Source: Anaerolineales bacterium (lineage in GTDB: Bacteria > Chloroflexota > Anaerolineae > Anaerolineales > Villigracilaceae). Taken from it: a DNA stretch of 6,980 bases. Below are positions 1-5,029 of the stretch, one piece after another. The stretch's first letter is position 1. Every line of letters begins with the position of its first letter. The DNA is taken from the NCBI GenBank assembly GCA_025056515.1, contig JANWWB010000313.1, positions 1 through 6,980 on the forward strand. Reading direction: 5' to 3'. Under the pieces are notes generated by a model that saw nothing but the letters and a program-made list of their open reading frames with translations, did no database searches and was not told the DNA's origin. The position numbers and the translations under genes are program-made.

Positions 1-20
1 TGTTTACGCATTGTGGACAT
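1..20 (-). CDS. Start of a partial gene leaving the window on the left
   Basis: On the minus strand an AAGGAG ribosome-binding sequence (about positions 24-29) precedes an ATG at 20-18. A second in-frame ATG lies at 11-9, and the reading frame stays open to the edge (MSTMRK...). The gene would lie downstream of the fructokinase gene on the same strand, about 160 bases after its stop. Only six or seven codons are visible, so no function can be given. The strong Shine-Dalgarno match is the only support. The ATG at 20 is 3 bases from GGAG and the one at 11 is 12 bases away, so the exact start is uncertain. Confidence 0.4.
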
Positions 21-96
21 CTTCTCCTTGAACCAATAAAGCCATTTCCCTTCTTCCCGACCGAAACACGCCCTCGTTCGCCTTCCGCTGAAAACG

Positions 97-115
97 GCAA
101 AAATCTAGGCAATTT
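97..115. repeat. Short A/T inverted repeat between genes
   Basis: AAAAAT and ATTTTT arms flank a short core with CTAGG in the spacer after the fructokinase gene. It could be a weak operator or part of a termination signal for the upstream gene. The stem is all A/T and is not a convincing intrinsic terminator. Confidence 0.2.
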
Positions 116-180
116 TTCCCTCTACCAGGAGCGAGTCTAGACGGTCACGATTCGATAAGCAACAGGCGCTCCGCTCCAAG

Positions 181-1092
181 TTAGGATTGGATGAGCCGCT
201 GCGCTATGGCGAGAGCCCCTAGCACACCCGAGCGATTGCCCAGCGAAGGGGGAACAATATATCCGGACAGGTCGCCTTCGAACAACGGTGAGGCCACATA
301 ACCGTTAAGCAACGCCTTTACTTTTTGCCGGATGAGCGGAAAAAGATGGTCTTGTTGCATGACACCCCCTCCTAGCACAATGCGCTGCGGTGAGAGAAGG
401 AGGATGGTGTTGACCAGCGCAGCAGCAATGTAACCGGCCTCTAAATCCCAAGCCACATGCTCTTGCGGAAGCGAATCGGCGGCCTGACCCCAACGAGCGG
501 CAAGCGCCGGACCAGAAGCCAACCCCTCAAAACAATCCCCGTGGAAAGGGCAGATTCCAGCAAAGGGGTCCCGACTCCAATCATGAGGGAGGCGCACATG
601 CCCAGCCTCCGGGTGCGTTAGCCCGTGGATGATTTGCCCGCTGACGATGACGCCTGCGCCAATGCCGGTGCCGATGGTGTAATACACCAGCGAGTTGAGG
701 GCACGGTTTTCAGGGACCCAGGTATATTCGCCGATAGCAGCGGCGTTGACATCCAGTTCAAAGGCGAGAGGGAGATCGAAGGCGCGGCGGAACGCGCCCA
801 AAACATCGGTATGCGCCCAACCGGGTTTCGGGGTGGTGGTGATGAAACCAAAGGAAGGGGAAGCAGGGTTCAGGTCCACCGGGCCAAACGAAGCGATGCC
901 GATGGCGGCGGGCTTGTGCTGACGGAAGAATGCAATGGCGCGGGCAAGTGTCTCTTCGGGCGTGGTGGTCGGGAAGCGAATTTCGTCGCGGATGTCACCC
1001 GGGCCGGTTCCCACAGCGCAGACGAATTTTGTCCCGCCGCCTTCCAGACCACCGAGCAAAACATTTTTGGGTAAGCTGTCTGATGTTGTCAT
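181..1092 (-). CDS. ROK-family fructokinase (sugar kinase)
   Basis: Predicted cytoplasmic ATP-dependent sugar kinase of 303 aa, most like the ROK fructokinases (ScrK/GmuE/YdhR type) that convert fructose to fructose-6-phosphate. Visible features are the N-terminal phosphate-binding motif GGLEGGGTKF (residues 14-23), the LDVNAAA segment with the probable catalytic Asp114, the second nucleotide motif GTGIGAGV (141-148), EAGH (162-165), and a ROK zinc site made by His170, Cys181, His184 and Cys187. The C-terminal LGNRSGVLGAL segment is also typical. The length matches the family. The frame opens at a GTG (1134), but that start has no ribosome-binding site and adds 14 unconserved residues; the ATG at 1092 sits just before the conserved fold. 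It follows the YHS gene on the same strand. Substrate choice among hexoses cannot be fixed by sequence alone. Confidence 0.9.
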   Translation of the reverse strand: MTTSDSLPKNVLLGGLEGGGTKFVCAVGTGPGDIRDEIRFPTTTPEETLARAIAFFRQHKPAAIGIASFGPVDLNPASPSFGFITTTPKPGWAHTDVLGAFRRAFDLPLAFELDVNAAAIGEYTWVPENRALNSLVYYTIGTGIGAGVIVSGQIIHGLTHPEAGHVRLPHDWSRDPFAGICPFHGDCFEGLASGPALAARWGQAADSLPQEHVAWDLEAGYIAAALVNTILLLSPQRIVLGGGVMQQDHLFPLIRQKVKALLNGYVASPLFEGDLSGYIVPPSLGNRSGVLGALAIAQRLIQS

Positions 1093-1143
1093 AGTTGCAC
1101 AGTTGTTCCGTTCGTTTGAGAGTCGAATGGCCACATAATCAGT

Positions 1144-1491
1144 TTATATAAGTCTACTGCAAAAAGTCCGTGAGTGAACCACAAAGGCACGGAGAATGAC
1201 GTCAAGAAACTCCGCGACTCTGTATCTCCGTGGTGAAAAACCATGTTGGTATTCGAGGTATGGATGCACGTTACCGATCAGAAGGGCAGAGGCGGGCACA
1301 CGACCGGCCTCCGCTCTAAGAGGGAGAAGAGAAAAACTCTCTGGGTCTCCTGGGAAATCAAACAGACAAGAGTGAGCGCAAAAGCTGATGATTTTGCCCT
1401 GATACTCTCTCTGCGAAGCGTAGAGCGGGTCGCCGGTCAGCATCTGGTCGCAGAGCAGGGGAGGCGGGTTGACGTCCAAGGAATCGCTCAT
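1144..1491 (-). CDS. Small YHS-like cysteine protein with repeat-encoded tail
   Basis: A 115-aa protein whose first half resembles a YHS/TRASH metal-binding domain: Cys14 (LLCDQM), then QGKIISFCAHSCLFDFPGDP with Cys38 and Cys42, followed by the typical F..P..F ending. YHS domains often bind copper or heavy metals or occur beside oxidoreductases; the ligand here is unknown. The ATG at 1491-1489 overlaps the TGA of the nitroreductase gene (1490-1488) as ATGA, which indicates translational coupling and fixes the start; there is no strong separate ribosome-binding site. The frame can be extended upstream to 1662, but that stretch is antisense-type overlap inside the nitroreductase gene. From about residue 86 the protein is encoded by an inverted repeat (1178-1234), so the last 30 residues are probably not native and the original 3' end may have been lost. 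Confidence 0.62.
   Translation of the reverse strand: MSDSLDVNPPPLLCDQMLTGDPLYASQREYQGKIISFCAHSCLFDFPGDPESFSLLPLRAEAGRVPASALLIGNVHPYLEYQHGFSPRRYRVAEFLDVILRAFVVHSRTFCSRLI
1178..1234. repeat. 57-bp inverted repeat of the ACCAC..GGAG dispersed type
   Basis: The left arm at 1178-1195 (ACCACAAAGGCACGGAGA) and the reverse complement of the right arm at 1217-1234 (ACCACGGAGATACAGAGT) match at about 12 of 18 positions around a 21-base centre. Sequences of the form ACCACAGAGGCACAGAG with inverted ends are, from general knowledge, a common dispersed non-coding repeat in several bacterial phyla and archaea. Here it lies within the 3' end of the YHS reading frame and before the fructokinase gene. Its stem could act as a weak processing or termination structure. 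Confidence 0.65.
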
Positions 1492-2336
1492 GCAGGATAT
1501 CCGATCGTTTGCGCCAGCGTGATGTGTTGGGAGGCGTTCAGGTTCATGCGTTTGGCCAGCGCGGTGCGATCCAGCGTAGAGCGAACAACGACTGCCAGCC
1601 CCAGCGCGGCGCAGGCCAGATAGACATTTTGGGCAATGCAACCGCTGTGCGCCCACGACCACTGCAAGCGTTCCTCGTCCGAAGCGTCCATGCGGCGGTG
1701 GTCAGAGACATAAACCAGCGTGAGCGGCGCCGCAGCAATAAACCCCTGTGTTCCGGTGAAGGGGCGCAGGTCATCGGGCAGGATAGGAATCAGCCGGTGA
1801 GCAGGGGCGTCGTAGCGAAAGAGGCCTTGAGCGACAGTGAGATAGATGTCAATGTCCTGCACATTATACGCCGAAGGTGCGGTGCGTTTGCCGTCTGGGC
1901 GGTTGACACCAAAACCGGCCCACAACAGGGCGGCAATGAGTGGGACGGATAGTTCATCGGAGCGGAAGGCGCGGCGTGAGCGGCGCTCCCGTAAGGCCTG
2001 CATCAGGGAGACCTGGGCGGGCAGCGTCGGTTCTGGTAGGGCATAGAAGGCATAACTGCCGTCAACAGGCGGGAGAAATTCGGTTGCGGACATCGGGGAA
2101 GGTGCGGGCGTCTCGCTAGGCAGTGGGGAGGGGAAGGCCGTTTCTGTGAGCGGAGGAGGCGAAGGCGTTTCGGACGGGGAGACAGGCGAGGCGGAGTCAG
2201 AAGCAACAGGCGTGAAAGCCGTGCGCCCCTGTCCGCAGCCGACCAGCGCCAGCGCGCCTCCTGCCAGCGAAGCAAGTTTGAGAAAGTCGCGGCGGCTAAG
2301 ACCGTTCGATGGGAGAGAGGGCGAGAGAATGCGCAT
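1488..2336 (-). CDS. Tat-exported lipoprotein, nitroreductase (SagB/ThcOx-like) fold
   Basis: A 282-aa predicted FMN-dependent oxidoreductase on the outer face of the membrane. The N-terminus has a twin-arginine signal (LSRRDFLK, Arg15-Arg16), a hydrophobic core, and a lipobox-like LVGC with Cys34 as likely lipidation site. A Pro/Ser/Thr-rich linker covers about residues 42-90. The nitroreductase fold then starts with LMQALRERRSRRAF (111-124), whose Arg-rich motif contacts the FMN phosphate. It continues through APSAYNVQ (153-160) and the helix GCIAQNVYLACAALGLAVV (232-250), and ends in TIGYPA. The start at 2336 is set by GGAGG five bases upstream; a longer frame to 2396 would bury that site and put 20 unrelated residues before the signal peptide. 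The stop overlaps the YHS gene start. The natural substrate is unknown. Cofactor loading before Tat export fits a flavoprotein. Confidence 0.85.
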   Translation of the reverse strand: MRILSPSLPSNGLSRRDFLKLASLAGGALALVGCGQGRTAFTPVASDSASPVSPSETPSPPPLTETAFPSPLPSETPAPSPMSATEFLPPVDGSYAFYALPEPTLPAQVSLMQALRERRSRRAFRSDELSVPLIAALLWAGFGVNRPDGKRTAPSAYNVQDIDIYLTVAQGLFRYDAPAHRLIPILPDDLRPFTGTQGFIAAAPLTLVYVSDHRRMDASDEERLQWSWAHSGCIAQNVYLACAALGLAVVVRSTLDRTALAKRMNLNASQHITLAQTIGYPA

Positions 2337-2342
2337 ATCAAC

Positions 2343-2347
2343 CTCCA
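2343..2347 (-). promoter_or_regulatory. Ribosome-binding site of the nitroreductase gene
   Basis: GGAGG on the minus strand, with TTGAT between it and the ATG at 2336. It decides the start of the Tat lipoprotein. Confidence 0.75.
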
Positions 2348-2372
2348 CTGGCGCACATCTGAGAGTCAGGTT

Positions 2373-2424
2373 TGCCTTATTGCAAACAGAGGGCATCGTG
2401 TCACTGGTATCTGTTTAACAGGAC
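2373..2424. mobile_element. 52-bp internally deleted MITE relic
   Basis: The left 33 bases (TGCCTTATTGCAAAC, then a segment ending GTGTCACTG) match the left ends of the two full elements at 4470 and 6364. The last roughly 18 bases (ATCTGTTTAACAGGAC) match the right end of the copy at 6515-6531 at about 12 of 16 positions. The interior is missing. The flanks AGTCAGGTT (2364-2372) and AACCAGGTT (2425-2433) agree at 7 of 9 bases, as expected of a decayed 9-bp target duplication. It is in the same orientation as the other copies. Confidence 0.55.
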
Positions 2425-2446
2425 AACCAGGTTGTATCATCCTGCT

Positions 2447-2474
2447 TTGGTATTCTGTTGTATTTTGCTATGCT
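2447..2474 (+). promoter_or_regulatory. Candidate promoter, plus strand
   Basis: TTGGTA (2447-2452) and TATGCT (2469-2474), 16 bases apart, resemble a sigma-70 -35/-10 pair. It would give a leader of nearly 300 bases before the kinase/SUMF1 gene. Pattern match only. Confidence 0.25.
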
Positions 2475-2530
2475 AGTACGATGAATAGAGGAAAAGTCTT
2501 GTTTAACGCGCAATTTTGTCAGGATACCAG

Positions 2531-2560
2531 TTATATTCTAATTGTTTCGACCGTTATAAT
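2531..2560 (+). promoter_or_regulatory. Candidate promoter of the kinase/SUMF1 gene
   Basis: A perfect TATAAT at 2555-2560 stands 18 bases after a weak -35 (TTATAT, 2531-2536) in an A/T-rich stretch. Transcription would start about 200 bases before the ATG at 2770. The -10 match is good and the -35 poor. Confidence 0.35.
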
Positions 2561-2756
2561 AAAATAGGACCGTTTTCGAACAATTATGGATCCCTCTCTG
2601 CGCTTCTCGGCATTGGTGGTAGCTCTAATAGCATGGGGTTGGACTTGGTGGTAGCGTTTTCTCTCGCCGGGATGGTGATATATGCCAAGCTTCTTAGTTT
2701 GTCAGCCTCTGTTTTTCCTGTTAATCATACTTAGGACAACTCACCAAAGTTGTTGT

Positions 2757-2761
2757 GGAGG
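2757..2761 (+). promoter_or_regulatory. Ribosome-binding site of the kinase/SUMF1 gene
   Basis: GGAGG lies 8 bases before the ATG at 2770. This favours 2770 over the in-frame GTG at 2755, which would start before this site. Confidence 0.75.
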
Positions 2762-2769
2762 CATATGCT

Positions 2770-4458
2770 ATGACAGACATGATAGGTCGTTTCCTTGGAC
2801 GTTATCGAATTCTTGAGCAGCTTGGTCAAAGTGGCCATGTGACCATTTACAAGGCCTATGATACACGTCTGAATTGCAATGTGGTCGTCAAAGTGCTATA
2901 CACTGACTGCTGTGCTCACGGCTATTTGAAGTTTGTCTTTGAGCGCTTGGAGTGCGAAGTCAAAGCTCGTGCTCGTCTGATCCACCCTAATATTGCGTTG
3001 GTGATTGATTACGGTGAACAGGAAGGTATGCTCTACTTGGTGATGCCTTACCTTGGGGGTGGGACGCTCGAGACACGCCTTGGCAAGCCTTTGCCGTGGC
3101 GGGAAGCTTTACGGCTGTTGCTTCCGCTCGCCCGTGCTTTGGAATATGCTCATAGGCAGGGGATTGTGCACGGCAACCTAAAACCTTCGGCGATTTTGTT
3201 TAGGGAGGATGGTGAGGCTGTATTAGATAGCTTCGGCTTTGACCAAGTTGCGGATTGGGATAGAGAATCGCTACTGATAGGGGGCAGAGTAGATGTGGCG
3301 GATGATGTGTATGGGTTGGGGATGGTGTTGTATGAGATAATCACCGGGCATAGGCCTTTGCAAGGTGATGCACAACTACTACCTCCGACCAAGTTTGTTC
3401 CTGAGCTGCCGGAAGTGGTGGAAAAGGTGTTGTTGAGGATGCTGGCCGAGGATGTGGGTGAGCGGTATCGTGGAATGGGGGAGGTGATTTTGGCAATGGT
3501 GATGGCGTTGGTGATTGGGCAGTTATGGATGGCTGCGAAAGCAGTCGGTGCTGTTGGGGAAGCCGGTAAAACGCCGGCGAGGCAGGGGAGTGTGGGTATA
3601 AAGCAGTTGGGAATAGATCGATCTGTGCCTGTTGAAACGCTAGGTGACCAGATGACCGGTCTTCGGGAAGAGTCTGAGGGACAATATGTCGTACATGCGG
3701 TCTCAAGCAAGGAGAGGATGATCTCACTTGGAGCTAGCGTAAGTATTCTCTTTGTATGTGTGCCTGCTGGGCCGTTCCCGATGGGTAGCCCACAGGGAGA
3801 TGGCCATCCAGATGAGCATCCGCAGCATGAGGTGTATTTGGACGAGTACTGGATAGGGAAGACACCGGTGACCAATCGGCAGTATGAAGTTTTTGTACGT
3901 GCAACGGGTTGGCAGTCTCCCTCTCATTGGAAAAATGGTTGTGTTCCTTCAGGCAAAGAAGATCATCCGGTGGTGAACGTTTCCTGGGATGATGCGGTTG
4001 CATTTTGTGAGTGGTTAAGTCGGGTGAGCGGAAAGAAGATACGGCTACCGACAGAAGCAGAGTGGGAGAAAGCGGCGCGTGGGACGGATGGACGTATGTA
4101 CCCGTGGGGGTATAAGAGACCGTCGAAGAATATGTGCAATTTTGCACCTGGAGCGTTGAGCTTTGGGGAAGGTACGACGCCGGTTGGTAGGTATAGCCCG
4201 CAGGGGGATAGCCCGTATGGGTGTGTGGACATGGCTGGGAATGTGTGGGAATGGACGGCGGATTGGTATGCAGCGGACTATTACCGCTTCTCTCCCACCC
4301 GCAATCCAAGTGGTCCTGTAAATGGACGGGGGCGCGTGCTGCGCGGTGGGGCATGGGTCAGTGACGAAAATGCGATCCGTTCCGCCTATCGCTATTGGAG
4401 TTTACCCAATGGTAGGAATGACCGTATTGGCTTTCGCTGTGCGTTTTCATCTCGATAA
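2770..4458 (+). CDS. Pseudokinase fused to SUMF1-like (C-type-lectin fold) domain
   Basis: A 562-aa fusion. Residues about 5-250 follow a bacterial Ser/Thr kinase: GRYRILEQLGQSGHVTIYKA (glycine loop), Lys41 in VVVKVL, a probable alphaC Glu63 before HPNI, and an alphaF DVYGLG Asp179. However, HRD reads HGN (134-136), the catalytic-loop Asn is Ala141, DFG reads SFG (154-156), and the activation segment is short with no APE, so phosphotransfer is unlikely. A hydrophobic stretch at about 237-259 may be helix I or a membrane segment. Residues about 329-560 form an FGE-sulfatase/SUMF1 domain: PAGPFPMGS, HPVVNVSWDDAVAFCEWLS, RLPTEAEWEKAARG, GNVWEWTADWY, RVLRGGAW and IGFRC. The two FGE active-site cysteines fall on Ser531 and Ile536, so it is not a formylglycine generator; a binding role is likelier. 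The start is set by GGAGG 8 bases upstream. The C-terminal 65 codons differ in codon use and resemble a DGR variable region. Confidence 0.85.
   Translation: MTDMIGRFLGRYRILEQLGQSGHVTIYKAYDTRLNCNVVVKVLYTDCCAHGYLKFVFERLECEVKARARLIHPNIALVIDYGEQEGMLYLVMPYLGGGTLETRLGKPLPWREALRLLLPLARALEYAHRQGIVHGNLKPSAILFREDGEAVLDSFGFDQVADWDRESLLIGGRVDVADDVYGLGMVLYEIITGHRPLQGDAQLLPPTKFVPELPEVVEKVLLRMLAEDVGERYRGMGEVILAMVMALVIGQLWMAAKAVGAVGEAGKTPARQGSVGIKQLGIDRSVPVETLGDQMTGLREESEGQYVVHAVSSKERMISLGASVSILFVCVPAGPFPMGSPQGDGHPDEHPQHEVYLDEYWIGKTPVTNRQYEVFVRATGWQSPSHWKNGCVPSGKEDHPVVNVSWDDAVAFCEWLSRVSGKKIRLPTEAEWEKAARGTDGRMYPWGYKRPSKNMCNFAPGALSFGEGTTPVGRYSPQGDSPYGCVDMAGNVWEWTADWYAADYYRFSPTRNPSGPVNGRGRVLRGGAWVSDENAIRSAYRYWSLPNGRNDRIGFRCAFSSR
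4321..4458 (+). other. Candidate DGR-type variable region at the 3' end of the fusion gene
   Basis: The segment encodes RVLRGGAW, then AIRSAYRYWSLPNGRNDRIGFRC, matching the position and layout of variable regions in SUMF1/C-lectin targets of diversity-generating retroelements. In those, exposed positions are templated by Asn codons (AAY) and the end is a fixed GFR-like block. Several codons (TAT, TAT, AGT, GGT, GAC) can each be reached from AAT or AAC by changing only adenines. The last part, ATTGGCTTTCGCTG, would be the invariant 3' block. No template repeat or reverse transcriptase is in the window, so this is a hypothesis from protein layout. Confidence 0.35.
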
Positions 4459-4460
4459 AG

Positions 4461-4469
4461 AGATTGCCT
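4461..4469. repeat. Left 9-bp target-site duplication of MITE copy A
   Basis: AGATTGCCT immediately before the element; the partner is AGATCGCCT at 4636-4644 (8 of 9 identical). Confidence 0.7.
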
Positions 4470-4635
4470 TGCTATGTTGCAAACATAGAATGTCCTGTCA
4501 CTGGGAGGCGTTGCAGCCGCTGAAGCATCCAGATCATGCAGAGGGCTTTGTCGTCTAGCGCGAGGCCAGGGCTTTGCTGTCTTGGAAGGCTCATAAAACG
4601 ATACCTGTTGAGTTTCCGAATCTTGCAACAGAGCA
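4470..4635. mobile_element. MITE-like element, copy A (166 bp)
   Basis: The ends are inverted: left TGCTATGTTGCAA, right (reverse complement) TGCTCTGTTGCAA, 12 of 13 identical. Flanks AGATTGCCT and AGATCGCCT form a 9-bp target duplication with one change. The element aligns along its length with the copy at 6364-6531, sharing GTCACTG.GAGGCG, GCAGCCGC, TCGTCTAGC, GGCCAGGGCTT and TTGCAACAGAGC. It has no coding capacity, so a transposase elsewhere would have to move it. Its left end also folds as the perfect hairpin CTATGTT-GCA-AACATAG. The element begins 12 bases after the fusion gene's stop codon. Confidence 0.8.
4472..4488. repeat. 7-bp stem, 3-base loop hairpin after the fusion gene
   Basis: CTATGTT and AACATAG pair perfectly around GCA, 13 bases past the stop codon. 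No T-run follows, so it is a poor intrinsic terminator. It is part of MITE copy A; the equivalent sequence in copy B pairs less well. Confidence 0.6.
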
Positions 4636-4644
4636 AGATCGCCT
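4636..4644. repeat. Right 9-bp target-site duplication of MITE copy A
   Basis: AGATCGCCT directly after the element, paired with AGATTGCCT at 4461-4469. Confidence 0.7.
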
Positions 4645-4680
4645 TGATCCTGAATTGTCTATCACTGAAGACAGCTGCGC

Positions 4681-4696
4681 AGAGTTGTATAACTCT
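4681..4696. repeat. Short hairpin AGAGTT-GTAT-AACTCT
   Basis: A perfect 6-bp stem with a 4-base loop in the gene-poor region. No T-run follows on either strand. Its function is unknown and it could be chance. Confidence 0.25.
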
Positions 4697-4868
4697 TGGT
4701 CCAAGTAAGAGATTGATTTCGGCGATAGGGACATGAAGGAAAGACGAAGACGAGGGGCAGAGTCCGTGTAGGAAAACGGCCGAGTCGCTGAGAAGGCATG
4801 AGGACAAGAGCGGAACGCACCGTGTATCAGACTGTACGGAACATCCAAGAGTAAACCACTCCCCCAAG

Positions 4869-5029
4869 GATGACCGACTCGGACAAAATCAAGACCTCAC
4901 CAAGTTCGGTTTGCTGCGTATACTTGAAGCGGTTGAGTTGGAGTGGGAGCTACTCCAAAAGTACGGTCAAACAGGCGTTTCTCCGAGAAGGGCGACTTAC
5001 TTGCTTGTGCCGTTTCGTCATGGCTGGTT
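4869..5029 (+). pseudogene. Possible decayed coding fragment
   Basis: One frame reads DLTKFGLLRILEAVELEWEL followed by LQKYGQTGVSPRRATYLLVPF, which has protein-like composition and a plausible amphipathic helix. It then runs into the antisense of lysA. Upstream frames are broken by stops and no ribosome-binding site precedes it. It may be the remnant of a displaced gene or transposase, but I do not recognise the family and chance is possible. Confidence 0.2.

Larger units (their letters stand above)
2337..2769. other. Divergent intergenic region
   Basis: This 433-base spacer lies between the divergently transcribed nitroreductase and kinase/SUMF1 genes, so it should hold promoters for both. 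It contains a 52-bp relic of the MITE found elsewhere in the window (2373-2424), which falls in the nitroreductase leader. It also has candidate plus-strand promoter elements near 2447-2474 and 2531-2560. It is more A/T-rich than the flanking genes. I see no convincing gene in it; a TTG-initiated 72-codon frame at 2516-2734 has no ribosome-binding site. Confidence 0.6.
4459..5029. other. Gene-poor region between the fusion gene and lysA
   Basis: The two flanking genes converge on this 571-base stretch. Its first part is a MITE-like element (4470-4635). The remainder (about 4645-5029) holds a 6-bp hairpin (AGAGTT/AACTCT, 4681-4696) and a plus-strand frame that reads like coding sequence for about 50 residues but has no start or support. 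No intact gene, tRNA or clear T-tailed terminator is visible. Confidence 0.55.

Noticed and set aside
625..1074. Plus-strand frame opposite the fructokinase gene
   Set aside because: It is the antisense of a well-conserved ROK kinase and shows no domain.
1492..1662. N-terminal extension of the YHS frame into the nitroreductase gene
   Set aside because: It overlaps a well-supported gene on the same strand in another frame and has no domain content; the ATGA overlap at 1491 is the natural start.
2481..2567. 28-codon frame from ATG (MNRGKVLFNAQF...)
   Set aside because: No ribosome-binding site and no recognisable features; expected by chance in A/T-rich spacer.
2516..2734. 72-codon plus-strand frame just before the fusion gene
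   Set aside because: It starts at TTG with no ribosome-binding site and overlaps the candidate promoter. Its hydrophobic second half could suggest a small membrane protein, but nothing else supports it.
3150..4354. Long minus-strand frames opposite the fusion gene
   Set aside because: Low-complexity Pro/Ser/Thr/His translations typical of the antisense of G-rich coding sequence; the plus-strand product has clear domains.
3754..4458. True formylglycine-generating enzyme
   Set aside because: The positions of the two active-site cysteines hold Ser531 and Ile536, so only the fold is supported.
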